Positions 53,169 through 63,254 of a DNA stretch of 64,000 bases are shown one piece after another. The position numbers and the translations under genes are program-made. Every line of letters starts with the position of its first letter. Position 1 is the first letter of the stretch. Where the stretch lies: the NCBI RefSeq assembly GCF_030655665.1, contig NZ_JAUSPQ010000010.1, positions 1 to 64,000 of the forward strand, written 5' to 3'. Under the pieces are notes generated by a model. That model did no database searches. It was not told the DNA's origin and was given only the letters and a program-made list of their open reading frames with translations. This DNA comes from Methanocorpusculum sp. GTDB lineage: Archaea > Halobacteriota > Methanomicrobia > Methanomicrobiales > Methanocorpusculaceae.

Positions 53169-54827
53169 CCTGACTTTGACAGTTGCAAAAATATCCTTCA
53201 TCCAGACATCCCGTAAACGCAACAAAAGAGAAAACTAGTCCCTGTGAGCCGTCAATTTAATTTTGCACAATGAAAACCAACAGACGCACAGAGACACTCA
53301 GTATTACACCCACTCCTCACATATCTTTTCCGATTGGCCCTCTCCTCCTCAGCGAAAAAATGTTCACCTCCCTTGACCTCCCCTCCCTCTTCTCCCCGCT
53401 AAAAAAGAAAGGAATCGACATCTCTACCCTGATCAAATCCCTCCCCGCCTACAAACTCAGCGACAACTTCAGCATCAAACGTGCTCATACCTGGCTCATG
53501 CAGCCGGAAACCAGAGAATACTACGATCTCCCTTCGTTCACGGGAAAAACGCTGTATCGTCTTCTCGAAACGCTCGGTGAAAACAGCGGATTCATCATCT
53601 CCGGACTGCAGGACAGAATATTTTCCCGCTATCAGTTTGAGCACACCGACGTAAATCTCGACTGGACAAGCCTTGTTCTTCACGGAAGTGCCTCACCTTT
53701 GGGAAAATACGGCTACAGTCGTGACCATCGACCGGATAAACAGCAGATAACTCTTGGGATTACCGAACTTGCCCACCCGATCAATGTACCGATCGGCGTA
53801 ACGGTGAAAGCCGGAAATGTGAATGACGTCACCCATTTTCGGTCAACGTTTCTTCAATCCCAGAAAAACTCACCGAAGGTTCCCTGATCATCTTCGATAA
53901 AGGAGCCGGATCAAAACAAAATCTGGAATTCATTGGAGCATGCAGGCATGACTATTTGACCGCAAAGAAACTGAACACCAGTGACGATAAGATCATAAAA
54001 ACGTTTTGGCAGAGGGATCCGATCAAGATCAATCCGGAGGAGGCAGAACCAAACCACGGCATATACGGGATAAAGATCGTGAAACCCGGCAGTGTAACCT
54101 ATTTCTATTTCTCGGAGGGGCTCGAGGCGCAGAATATGGATGCACTGTCATGGAAAGTTTACCGGCAGTTCATGGAAGCGGAGGTGATTCAGGAGTGTAT
54201 TTCCCGAAACAGAAAGCTACCGAAGAAGATCGGGATCGCAAATCCGCTGGTGAAGATTTCCTATTCGGTTCAGACAAAACTCGTAGAGATGTCGGAAGAG
54301 GAAGCGATTGCCTTTCTCAGGGAGAAGCTGAATTCCGGAAGAGGAGGATTTTTCGCCCTAACTTCAAGCAGGAATTTGACACTTGCAGAAGCGCTTGAAC
54401 GCTACCGAAAAAAGGATTCGATTGAGAAGATCTTTCATTCGCTGAAGAATGAGATCGAGATTAAACCACTGAGAGTATGGACGGAGAATAGTATTCGCGG
54501 CGCAACTCTGATCGGGTTTCTGGCACAGCTGTTTGTGTCTCTGGTTCGATATGAGGTGCCGGAAGTACGGCATGTGGCTACAAAATTCATCAAATATTCG
54601 CTGATGAATTTGACAGTTACGATGATGAAGGGGAAAGAGGGAGGTCGTCGATGTTTTTTTTCCAATTTTGATGCGCTGAATACGGCGATACTCGGGCTAA
54701 AATGCGGGGTGGGATGAGGGTGGAAAGGAGGATAAGAGGCAACTGTCAAATTCTCTTTTTCCCATTTTTGGAAGGGTGAGGAGCGAGAGCGCTAAAGGGG
54801 GGGGAATTGCCAACTGTCAAAGTTAGG
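53169..54827 (+). mobile_element. Full-length IS element (IS4-superfamily, IS1634-like), 1659 bp
   Basis: The terminal inverted repeats are CCTGACTTTGACAGTTGCAA (left) and TTGCCAACTGTCAAAGTTAGG (right). The flanks are perfect 6-bp direct repeats ATGCAG (53163-53168 and 54828-54833), so both borders are exact and the insertion fairly recent. It carries one transposase gene, broken by a frame change. Its termini match those of the miniature elements at 5.26, 15.95 and 39.25 kb. A second internal TIR-like sequence (gcaactgtcaaattc) lies near 54738-54752. Confidence 0.88.
53270..54717 (+). pseudogene. IS transposase with a -1 frame change
   Basis: The first frame runs 53270-53887 and the second continues from about 53845 to 54717 in the -1 frame: DVTHFRSTF belongs to frame one, EKLTEGSLIIFDKGAGSKQNLEF to frame two. 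Joined, the protein is about 480 residues. LIIFDKGAG carries an acidic catalytic residue, and YRKKDSIEKIFHSLK fits the Y-x2-R/K-x3-E-x6-K signature of the IS4 superfamily, followed by ENSIRGATLIGFLAQL as in IS1634 relatives. The junction contains CAGAAAAACTC, a run of five A. This may be a real disabling mutation, a programmed slip, or a sequencing error. Confidence 0.75.
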
Positions 54828-55751
54828 ATGCAGAGCGAAGAGATGATAAATCTCCCTATCATAAGCGACTAATCCCTTGTATCCCTCCAAAGTTAAAAAC
54901 ACCATTAATGGAAAGATATCTTTATCGATCACTTAAGAATCGCATTGAAGCTGAGGGATATCCACAAATTTTACCTAGATTCCTATCTCAAGTCCACACG
55001 TATCACAAATCCTCACCTGATCCATGCCAACTCTGAATAAAGAAACCATATATGTGGGCGTATAATATCGATGTTCATCCATTCCTTGAGAGATGCTTCA
55101 ACAAATAACTCCTCATCAGCAATACTCTCACTATGACTATATATGTGAAGATTGCTTCTCACCTCATCAATAGCATCCATCGTAAATGATAGACTCATTG
55201 GAAGAACGCGCATAGATCTAAACGTATGTTCATAACGATTAGAAATGTTTGTCTTGCTACAAAACCTTCTGGTTACGTTGTAATGCTGGATCCCAACAAA
55301 TTTCCGGTTGAAATCAGGAAAGATATCACTGATTCTCTGTTAGGAAGGCGTTGATTGAGAGGCCTGATGCTTTGTTGTGTTCACTGCTCACAGTGCGATA
55401 GGACCTTATCACCGGAAAGGATGGGTAAGCTAGGTTAGTATTTTCTCCCAGAGGTTATGATAGACTTTTTTTTAGTGCTGATATCAAGCGAGTTTTTACC
55501 TCCATTATCAAAGAGTACATTACATCCGAGAAATTTTGCGATTCGTTTGGTCTTTTCATTTTCACGATTAGATTAAATCATAGAAAAATACTGGGTTTAA
55601 TAGGTATTTTCAAGTATTACTAAGTCAAATTATATTCAGATACAAATACAAAAAAGCATTGGACTGACATCTAATTAAGAATCTAAAGATTTATTATTCT
55701 ACATGAAATTTGATTAATTAAATTAGATTATACTTGAGGAACAATTATATT
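54828..55751. other. Intergenic stretch without a supported gene
   Basis: This 920-base gap has only short open frames. The longest, 55013-55213 on the minus strand (66 residues, MRVLPMSLSFTMDAIDEV), has protein-like composition and its frame continues upstream without a start, so it may be the tail of a decayed gene. No repeat family of the window is evident here. Composition is strongly AT-rich toward the right. Confidence 0.4.
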
Positions 55752-57341
55752 ATGCGACATAATGTAAGAACAGACAGATATTGTGGCTTGAACAATAATA
55801 GAGTATTTAAGCTATTATTTATATTATTTATAATTTATTATTGTATTATCATATGTAATGCATCAGGTTCAGTCTCATCTTATGCTCCAAATAACATTGG
55901 AATTCAATTATTTCAAGAATTAGAATCCGGATTTTTAAAATCGAATGTATGTTCTGTTAGTCATCTGATTTGCCTTATTGGATCCATAGTTACCTCACTT
56001 CAAATTAGTGTAATATTTACCTATCCCTTAGGATTATTGTTAATCTCATTATTGGCATTTTCACTTTCATATGCTTTATTCAAAAATCAGTTACTTGCTA
56101 TTTCTATTACTATAATTCAGATACATATTTTTGACGCAGCAGCATATTCAATATTTTCACATACATTTTCCTCAATGTTTCTCTTATTGGCATTATATAT
56201 TCTGATATTATATCTTCTTGGTCGGATTTCACACACACAATTTATTATTACTCAATGTATATGCGCGTTCTCAATCTATTTTTCTTCATATGATATTTTC
56301 CCCATCTATTCCCTAATATACATAACATATGTAGCTTTAATTTTATTGTCATTGCTAATTGGACGACTAAGTAGCTCTCTCCATCCACTTCTTGTTACTA
56401 ATGTACATAATTACTTGAAAAAAGGGATTATCTTAATGGCAATATTATCCACTATATTACTCTTATATATGGATTTTATATACGATACTGCAATAGAATA
56501 TATCTCATCAAATGCAGATCTCACCAATTTCAGCGAATTTATTGCGCGATTGTTCACTGGAGGAGGTAGCACTGGGGGGTCTGTACTTTCTGGTGGATCA
56601 ACTTATTCACTATATGGATATATTTCATATGCAATACTGGGAGTCTTTATATTAATTTATCTAATCAGTATATTAGTCAACAAAGAGAATACAAACTCAC
56701 AACTAGATTATATTATTTTGTCTTGTTTTTTGGGATTGGGGTTTTTTGGAATAATTCGACTGTTAATAGGCTCAACTGGTTTTTTATCATTCTCTTTTAC
56801 ATTTGTTTGTCTAATTATACCAAGGATATGGTATTTGAATTACAGAACACCATTACACACAAAAAAAACGTTTATACGAATATCAAAATATTTTAAGTTA
56901 GGTTGCAGTGTACTGCTGATATTATTGCTTATAACATCAGTCACACACGCCGTAAATATTCTTGATAGCACATCACAGAATAACTATGAATCATTAAATA
57001 ATGCTGGATCATATTGGATGGAGAATTTTATCCCTAAAAATTCTATGAAATATAGCGATTTTATAACCGGTGGCCTCATGAATATGTTGTTGTATGAAAA
57101 TAAAGGATATACTTACAATACGCAATTGACCTATTATTCACAAGATATAATATTTAAAATAACAAAAACAGATAACACAATTCTGCTTAATGAATACCTC
57201 GTAATAAATCCAAAGATGATTTCTGCTCCAGCAACGAATGATGATTGGTCACAAGTATACCCATACCAAATGGCCAAATCTGTAATAAATCATCATGAAA
57301 TAAATATATTATATTCATCTCCCATACTCATCTGCAGATGA
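55752..57341 (+). CDS. AT-rich multi-span membrane protein, possible polymerase or GT-C-like glycosyltransferase
   Basis: 529 residues with roughly 11-12 hydrophobic spans in the first 410 residues and a ~120-residue non-membrane end (NAGSYWMENFIPKNSMKYSDFITGG). That layout, spans then a soluble tail, is seen in oligosaccharide polymerases and in GT-C transferases, but no catalytic motif is clear. TTGAGGA 12 bases before ATG 55752 is a likely ribosome site; the TTG within it is a poorer start. Composition is much more AT-rich than the housekeeping genes. Confidence 0.6.
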   Translation: MRHNVRTDRYCGLNNNRVFKLLFILFIIYYCIIICNASGSVSSYAPNNIGIQLFQELESGFLKSNVCSVSHLICLIGSIVTSLQISVIFTYPLGLLLISLLAFSLSYALFKNQLLAISITIIQIHIFDAAAYSIFSHTFSSMFLLLALYILILYLLGRISHTQFIITQCICAFSIYFSSYDIFPIYSLIYITYVALILLSLLIGRLSSSLHPLLVTNVHNYLKKGIILMAILSTILLLYMDFIYDTAIEYISSNADLTNFSEFIARLFTGGGSTGGSVLSGGSTYSLYGYISYAILGVFILIYLISILVNKENTNSQLDYIILSCFLGLGFFGIIRLLIGSTGFLSFSFTFVCLIIPRIWYLNYRTPLHTKKTFIRISKYFKLGCSVLLILLLITSVTHAVNILDSTSQNNYESLNNAGSYWMENFIPKNSMKYSDFITGGLMNMLLYENKGYTYNTQLTYYSQDIIFKITKTDNTILLNEYLVINPKMISAPATNDDWSQVYPYQMAKSVINHHEINILYSSPILICR

Positions 57342-57617
57342 TATCAAGTAATACTTTGTATGAGTATTTATCAGAATCTATGCAATCGATAGCCAGACCT
57401 GTTTAACCCGGAATAAGATTGTTTGGTCAAAATATTTTTTTTGACAAAAAATTGACAGTTCATATTCTGGATTCCCATATCTCTTTAAATTGAGCTAGAA
57501 TATTTGGTGATTACATATATCTTCTAAGAAATACACGTTTTAGAAAGAGTTGTTCACCGAACTATCAAATATGAGTGTGGATATTTTGGAGATTTTCAGT
57601 TAACTGTTAAAGTCAAG

Positions 57618-58784
57618 TTATCTTAATTTTGAATAAAGAGATTCATACTCTTTTACTATGCACTCCCAGTTAAATCTGTTTACAATCAAATCCATTTCCT
57701 TATTTTTGAAAATCAGTGATAATTGATTGTCTAAAAGGACAGATAATACTCCTTCTGCAATCCTTTGTGGAGTTGCCTCCGTAACAAATCCTACATCGCC
57801 ATCAATCCATCCAAGATCATCACCTGATGTCGTTGTCACAATGGGAACTTGGCAGGCACAAGCTTCAAGAAACGTGACAGGAAATCCCGAATATGTGGGA
57901 GTTACAAATACATCTGCATCCATCAATGCCATTTTCTTCTCTTCAATAGTAACAAATCCAGTTTGAATTACATAATCGCAGATACATAGTTCCTCAATAA
58001 GAGATAATAGGCGTGTTGAGTATTCTTTATTTTCACAAGGACCAACAAGTATCAAACGAGTGTCAGGAATAACTTTATGTGTAAATGCAAATGCACGAAT
58101 TAGGAGATCTATCCCTTTTGATGGGTGCAAACGCCCAACAAAGATAATACATTTTGTTGTATCCGTTAATCCATATTTTCGTCTGAATTCTCCATGTGCT
58201 GGTAGAGGGAAATAGTTGGAATCAATTCCATTCGGCAAGATATGAATGCAATCGGGTAAAATACCAAGATGACGATAACTCGTATTTTCCAATTCAGAAA
58301 GAGCAACAACGGCAACAGCGTCATGCAAAAGTCGCTTGCCAAATATCGCATCAAATAGCGTTTTAATAACTGACTTGTTATTTTTTGGAAGTGCTCCATG
58401 TGCTTGAATCAAATAAGGCACGTTATATTTCCTAGCATAGTGGGCAGTTATTACTGTTAATAATGATCTATAATCATGGATGTGAATAAAGTCATATCTA
58501 TTAATCGTATTTCTAATGATTCTAATAGATTTTAAAGATGGAATCATTCCAAGACGTCGATTCAAATAATCTATCTTATTTATCCCAAAATAGCATATAG
58601 AGAGATTCTCAGCCATCACAAACTCATTGTCTTTTAAACCATGTTGTTGAGATCGGTTAAGTGTGTATACGGTTATTAAATGACCTTGCTTTGCTAGCTC
58701 CATTGATATTTCATATGACACACGTGCAACCCCCCCTGACTCCCACATGGGTTTAAATGATTCAGTAACTTGCAATATTTTCAT
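57618..58784 (-). CDS. Family 4 glycosyltransferase
   Basis: 388 residues, GT-B fold. VTESFKPMWESGGVARVSYEISMELAKQGH is the typical N-terminal acceptor-side loop, HIHDYRS follows, and the C-terminal half has FVGRLHPSKGIDLLIRAF and the E-x7-E region PTYSGFPVTFLEACACQVPIV for the sugar nucleotide. It retains the anomeric configuration in family members. I start at 58784 where ATGA overlaps the epimerase stop. The 276-base gap downstream holds no gene. Confidence 0.82.
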   Translation of the reverse strand: MKILQVTESFKPMWESGGVARVSYEISMELAKQGHLITVYTLNRSQQHGLKDNEFVMAENLSICYFGINKIDYLNRRLGMIPSLKSIRIIRNTINRYDFIHIHDYRSLLTVITAHYARKYNVPYLIQAHGALPKNNKSVIKTLFDAIFGKRLLHDAVAVVALSELENTSYRHLGILPDCIHILPNGIDSNYFPLPAHGEFRRKYGLTDTTKCIIFVGRLHPSKGIDLLIRAFAFTHKVIPDTRLILVGPCENKEYSTRLLSLIEELCICDYVIQTGFVTIEEKKMALMDADVFVTPTYSGFPVTFLEACACQVPIVTTTSGDDLGWIDGDVGFVTEATPQRIAEGVLSVLLDNQLSLIFKNKEMDLIVNRFNWECIVKEYESLYSKLR

Positions 58785-59911
58785 AAAATACCCCACCATC
58801 CATTGCTCAGCCCTGCCGTTCCCAGCACCAGCTTTACAACCCGCTCAGCAGTATTCGCAACCTCATACTCAGCCGGTGCCTGCCGCTTTACATCAGCTCC
58901 ACGCTTATCCATCACCAAAGCAACAGAAGCCAGCACAACATCAGGATCCAGCCCCGTCATAATGATCGATCCGGCATCAAGTGCCTCAGGCCGCTCGATC
59001 GCCTCACGGATCGTCACCGCAGGAAACTTCATCACTGCCGCTTCTTCCGAGATCGTCCCGCTGTCTGAAATAGAACAAAGAGAATGCATCTCCAGATGCA
59101 CATAATCAAAGAACCCGAAAGGCTTTAGGAATCGCACGCGGGGATCCATCTCAACACTGGATAAGCTCCCCAGCCGCTTGCGTGTACGAGGATGCGTCGA
59201 GACGATCACCGGGACATCATACTCCTTTGCAAGAGTATTCAGAACCGTCAGGATGCTCTTCAGATGCGCAGGATTATCCACATTCTCCTCACGGTGAGCA
59301 CTCACGACAAAATACTTCTGATCTGCAAGTCCCAGTTCCTCAAGAATCTTTGAACTCAGAATTCGGTCTTCATACTTATGCAGGACCTCATACATCGGCG
59401 AACCCGTCAGATAGATCCTCCGATGCTGCAGTCCTTCGGATAGCAGATGCCGCCTGGCATGCTCCGTGTACACCAGATTGAAGTCCGCAATATGATCAAT
59501 GATTTTGCGGTTGATCTCTTCGGGAACGTTGAAGTCAAAACATCTGTTTCCAGCCTCCATATGATAGATGGGTATCTTGAGCCGCTTGGCCATAATACCG
59601 GCAATACTGCTGTTGGTGTCTCCAAGAATGAGGACGGCATCAGGACGTTCTGCCCGCATAATCTCTTCTGCTTTGATGAGAATGCCGCCTAGAACGTTTC
59701 CAAGCGAGGATGTATCCACGTTCATGAAGTAATCCGGCTTTCGAATCTCCAGTTCCTTAAAGAAAATCTCATTCAGCTCGTAATCATAATTCTGACCGGT
59801 GTGAACGATGATCTGGTTGACATACTTGTCCAGTTCCTGCATCACGCAAGCCAGGCGGATGATCTCCGGGCGGGTGCCCACAATGGTCAGGACTTTTAAT
59901 GTGCTTTTCAT
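58781..59911 (-). CDS. CapG/FnlC-type UDP-N-acetylsugar 2-epimerase
   Basis: 376 residues of the non-hydrolysing 2-epimerase family: GTRPEIIRL, HTGQNYDYELNEIFF, LGDTNSS, HMEAGNRCFD, PEEINRKIIDH, and SDSGTISEEAAVMKFPAVTIREAIERPEALDAGSII. The last segment, with the Ala-Leu-Asp-Ala-Gly stretch, resembles CapG/FnlC, which makes UDP-N-acetyl-L-fucosamine from the talosamine form. CapF- and CapE-like genes sit immediately upstream, which supports that role over WecB. Confidence 0.82.
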   Translation of the reverse strand: MKSTLKVLTIVGTRPEIIRLACVMQELDKYVNQIIVHTGQNYDYELNEIFFKELEIRKPDYFMNVDTSSLGNVLGGILIKAEEIMRAERPDAVLILGDTNSSIAGIMAKRLKIPIYHMEAGNRCFDFNVPEEINRKIIDHIADFNLVYTEHARRHLLSEGLQHRRIYLTGSPMYEVLHKYEDRILSSKILEELGLADQKYFVVSAHREENVDNPAHLKSILTVLNTLAKEYDVPVIVSTHPRTRKRLGSLSSVEMDPRVRFLKPFGFFDYVHLEMHSLCSISDSGTISEEAAVMKFPAVTIREAIERPEALDAGSIIMTGLDPDVVLASVALVMDKRGADVKRQAPAEYEVANTAERVVKLVLGTAGLSNGWWGIL

Positions 59912-61021
59912 TTATACCTCCTCAAAATAGGTGTCAGAATCATTTGGATCAAAGAGCTCATTGATCCAGAAAATCGTCAGGAGTTCCTCATCTCCCATGT
60001 TTTTGATATTATGCGTGTAGTAGATCGGCATGTCGATACAGGCCGGTTTGTCTCCACTGACTTCATATTCGTTAACAATGTCGGTTCCGACACGCCGCGT
60101 TTGAATCAGTGCTTTGCCTTTTACCACACAGAACCGCTCTATTTTGCGCAGATGATAATGATTCCCGCGGGTGATACCCAGGACAGTCGTTGAAAATGAA
60201 GTCTGACCACCCGTCATCTCCTTCATGACCTCAACAAAGGTCCCCCGCGGATCGGTATGCAGCTCCGGATAGATGGGCATGATATCGTTTGCAAAACTGC
60301 GGAAGGTGTTGAAGAGGTTGACATCGAATCTGGTTGACAAGGAGGGGATCATTCCCTTTTCAAAATACCATACCTTAAACTCTTCCAGTTTGGCAAGGAG
60401 TCCGCTGACGCTGATCTCAGCAACTGGCTGCGGGGAGATGACAGTTGACGCCTCATCATGCAGATGAGCGATGAACTCCTTTGCCAGATCGCCCACATAG
60501 ATCAGATTCATCACTGCGTCGACATCAACTCTTGGCGTCTCGTTGTGCGTCAGCTGATGACAGAAGGTTGCGACGACAGTGTTATAATAAGGTCTGCTGA
60601 ACGGCCCGAATACATTCGGGATGACAAAGTGGGAGAAGACCGCATGGTTCTTTTCTGCCCATGCTGCAAACAGTTCAGCTCCTTCTCTCTTTGAGGTGCC
60701 ATAGAGATTGCCTCTGATTTCCTGCGTGGATGAGGAGAAGAGAATATGCGGAACCGCGCCTGAAGCTTCCATTGCCGCGATGAGTTTTTTAACGAGCGAG
60801 ATATTGGTTGCATAGACTTCCTTCTCATCACCGCGGTTCATGGCAGCAAGATGAATAACGGCATCACAGCTTTTCACAAACTCCTGCAGTCCGGCAGGAT
60901 CATTGAAGTAGTCTTTTTCGAAGGGGATTATCTCATATTTTTCCGGAAATAAGCGGAGATGCTGCACTGTGTGATAACCGATGAAGCCGTTCTGTCCGGT
61001 TATGCCGACTCTGAGTTTCAT
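59912..61021 (-). CDS. CapF/FnlB-type bifunctional reductase (SDR plus cupin)
   Basis: 369 residues. The N-terminal SDR domain (GQNGFIGYH, SSSTQEIRG, Y-x3-K as YGTSKREG) is followed from about residue 250 by a cupin domain (RGTFVEVMK, RGNHYHLRKIERFCVVKG, with metal-ligand histidines). This two-domain layout is specific to CapF/FnlB, which epimerises and reduces the keto sugar from CapE to UDP-N-acetyl-L-talosamine with NADPH. It abuts the CapG-type gene directly and overlaps the CapE-type stop by four bases. Confidence 0.88.
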   Translation of the reverse strand: MKLRVGITGQNGFIGYHTVQHLRLFPEKYEIIPFEKDYFNDPAGLQEFVKSCDAVIHLAAMNRGDEKEVYATNISLVKKLIAAMEASGAVPHILFSSSTQEIRGNLYGTSKREGAELFAAWAEKNHAVFSHFVIPNVFGPFSRPYYNTVVATFCHQLTHNETPRVDVDAVMNLIYVGDLAKEFIAHLHDEASTVISPQPVAEISVSGLLAKLEEFKVWYFEKGMIPSLSTRFDVNLFNTFRSFANDIMPIYPELHTDPRGTFVEVMKEMTGGQTSFSTTVLGITRGNHYHLRKIERFCVVKGKALIQTRRVGTDIVNEYEVSGDKPACIDMPIYYTHNIKNMGDEELLTIFWINELFDPNDSDTYFEEV

Positions 61022-62052
61022 ACGATCGGGTGTTTAAGTGCTTCCTGTATTTCCCTAAGTGAGAGCAGAAGTTCCTTGGTCTCGTAGAGGCTTAAGCGTC
61101 TGGTGTTGAATGAATTGTAATCTTCTGTTGGAACAGGGACCGATTTTCCTTCGGAGAAGTATTTGTCGTAATCGATCTTTTCCAGATTCCGGATCCGGTA
61201 GTAGTCATCATACTCCACCGCCTTCATCAGTTCTTCGCGTGTCACCAACGTCTCATGCATCTTCTCTCCCTCCCGTATACCTATGGATTTTATTTCGGTG
61301 TCCGGCTTGAAGAGATCACGCATCGCCTCTGCCATATGCTGAACTGTGGCTGCCGGTGATTTCCGGACATGGATGTCGCCGTTCTCACCATTTGCCATCG
61401 CAAAGAGCACAAGGTCGATCGCGACCGGAAGCGGAAGAAGGAAGCGCGTCATGTTCGGCTCGGTAACGGTGATCGGAAGGCCGCGCTGCATCTGCTCTAA
61501 GAAAAAGGGAAAGACCGATCCGCGGGAGTACATGACATTTCCATAACGGACTCCGCAGAAGATAGTCTCGGAACGAGACGAGCGTGCCTTGGCAAGCATG
61601 AGTTTTTCCATGAGTGCTTTGGTCATGCCCATAGCGTTGATGGGATAGACTGCTTTATCGGTGCTGAGAATGACGACTTTCTCGACATTCTGCTCCTCGG
61701 CAGAGTCAAGAACATTGGAGGCACCAAGGATATTGGTTTTGATTGCTTCAAGCGGGAAAAACTCGCAGGAAGGAACCTGCTTTAAAGCTGCTGCGTGGAA
61801 GACGTAGTCAACATCGTTTTTCATGACTTTCGTAACAGAGTCTTTGTCCCGAACATCCCCGACAATAAAAGTCAGTTTATCGTTCTGGAACTCGTTCCTC
61901 ATATCAAACTGCTTCTTTTCGTCGCGGCTGAAGATGATAATCTCGTTTGGGTCGGCTACCTCAAGGATCTTTTCAACGACCTGATGACCAAAGGAGCCGG
62001 TTCCGCCGGTCACGAGAATCGTTTTATTATTAAGGGACTGCTGGTAACTCAT
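61018..62052 (-). CDS. CapE/FnlA-type UDP-GlcNAc 4,6-dehydratase/5-epimerase
   Basis: 344 residues. GGTGSFGHQVVEKIL binds the cofactor. The catalytic Y-x3-K of ordinary SDRs is replaced by M-x3-K (MGMTKALMEK), as in the CapE/FlaA1 group. AALKQVPSCEFFPLEAIKTN is the family hallmark. It begins the path from UDP-GlcNAc to UDP-L-FucNAc. The start at 62052 overlaps the upstream epimerase stop; the longer frame upstream is a shadow of that gene. Confidence 0.88.
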   Translation of the reverse strand: MSYQQSLNNKTILVTGGTGSFGHQVVEKILEVADPNEIIIFSRDEKKQFDMRNEFQNDKLTFIVGDVRDKDSVTKVMKNDVDYVFHAAALKQVPSCEFFPLEAIKTNILGASNVLDSAEEQNVEKVVILSTDKAVYPINAMGMTKALMEKLMLAKARSSRSETIFCGVRYGNVMYSRGSVFPFFLEQMQRGLPITVTEPNMTRFLLPLPVAIDLVLFAMANGENGDIHVRKSPAATVQHMAEAMRDLFKPDTEIKSIGIREGEKMHETLVTREELMKAVEYDDYYRIRNLEKIDYDKYFSEGKSVPVPTEDYNSFNTRRLSLYETKELLLSLREIQEALKHPIV

Positions 62053-63155
62053 GCTATCTTTGTAATTATATGGAGCACATCGCGTATAATACGTTCTGAA
62101 ACACCTGGTTCGCCGAAGGGATTCGGCCATTTTCTTTCTGTATGAAGCATAGCTTCCACAGCATCAAGAATTGATTCAGGTCTGGTTCCGGCAAGAATAT
62201 TGGCCCCAATTTGAACCGTTTCCGGGCGTTCAGTATCATCCCGCAGGGTCACACAGGGCGTATGCAAGATGCAGGCCTCCTCCTGCATGGAACCCGAGTC
62301 GGTGAGTATAACTGACGCGTGTGTCTCCAACTGAAGAAAATCCATGTAACCAAGCGGCTCTGTTATCAGAATATTTTCCGGGATCAGCTTATGCATCGCA
62401 AGCACTTTTTTTGTACGCGGGTGACAGGGAAATATGACCGGATATGCGTACTTTGCAGAGATGAAATCCAGGGTGTTCAGAATCGTTTGCAGTTTGTTCG
62501 GACTGTCGGTATTTTCCGGGCGATGGAGGGTAAGCAGGAAGTATTTTTCAGGCTCGAGACTGAGTCGTTGTAAGATGTCAGAGCATACTGCTGCAGTATC
62601 CTTGCTGCTGGTGACGACATCGACGATAGGGTCCCCGCTGACGATGATCCGATTATCCGGAATCCCTTCTTTGAGAATATTTTGTCTGGTCCATTCGTTT
62701 GGAGTAAACAGGTAATCCGCAATCTGATCGATCATAAGCCGGTTCAGCTCTTCAAGCATGGATCGGTTATAACTCCGTCTTCCGGCTTCGATATGGCAGA
62801 CTGGTATGTGAAGCTTTGCGGCTGCAAGGGCCCCGGCAAGGGCTGAGTTGGGGTCGCCGAGAACGAGGACGATGTCCGGCTTTTCTTTGAGCAGGATCTG
62901 TTCGATACCTATGAGCATTTTCCCGGTCTGCTCCCCGTGCGGGGCTGAACCGATGTGGAGGTTGTAGCTGGGTTCCGGGAGCTCAAGGTCGTTGAAGATG
63001 AGTGTGTCAAGCTCATAAGAATAATGCTGGCCGGTATGGATAAGCGTGAATGGGATGGTTAGTTTGATGCAGGTCTGGATGAGTGCAGAGAGTTTGATGA
63101 TTTCTGGTCTGGTTCCTAGGATGAATACTATTTTCTTGTATGTTTGATACATCAC
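62049..63155 (-). CDS. wecB: Non-hydrolysing UDP-GlcNAc 2-epimerase (WecB type)
   Basis: 368 residues, same family as the 58781-59911 product but closer to classic WecB: GTRPEIIKL, HTGQHYSYELDTLIF, LGDPNSA, HIEAGRRSYN, and LTDSGSMQEEACILHTPCVTLRDDTERPETVQIGAN. It likely makes UDP-ManNAc, giving the locus a second amino sugar. It is the first gene of the minus-strand FucNAc operon and is divergent from the glycosyltransferase at 63255. Confidence 0.8.
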   Translation of the reverse strand: MMYQTYKKIVFILGTRPEIIKLSALIQTCIKLTIPFTLIHTGQHYSYELDTLIFNDLELPEPSYNLHIGSAPHGEQTGKMLIGIEQILLKEKPDIVLVLGDPNSALAGALAAAKLHIPVCHIEAGRRSYNRSMLEELNRLMIDQIADYLFTPNEWTRQNILKEGIPDNRIIVSGDPIVDVVTSSKDTAAVCSDILQRLSLEPEKYFLLTLHRPENTDSPNKLQTILNTLDFISAKYAYPVIFPCHPRTKKVLAMHKLIPENILITEPLGYMDFLQLETHASVILTDSGSMQEEACILHTPCVTLRDDTERPETVQIGANILAGTRPESILDAVEAMLHTERKWPNPFGEPGVSERIIRDVLHIITKIA

Positions 63156-63254
63156 ATAGCCTCAAAATATGATTCCACTTCGATTAATTCCATCTGTAAT
63201 AGATATTTGTGATTTTCACAATTAATTTATTCTATTGTCGATAATAGATAGTTA

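Noticed and set aside
55013-55213. A 66-codon minus-strand frame
   Set aside because: Protein-like but no family, no start signal and no neighbour support; mentioned only within the intergenic note.
59182-59692. Plus-strand frames opposite the CapG-type gene
   Set aside because: They lie fully within a well-supported gene on the other strand and have no motifs.
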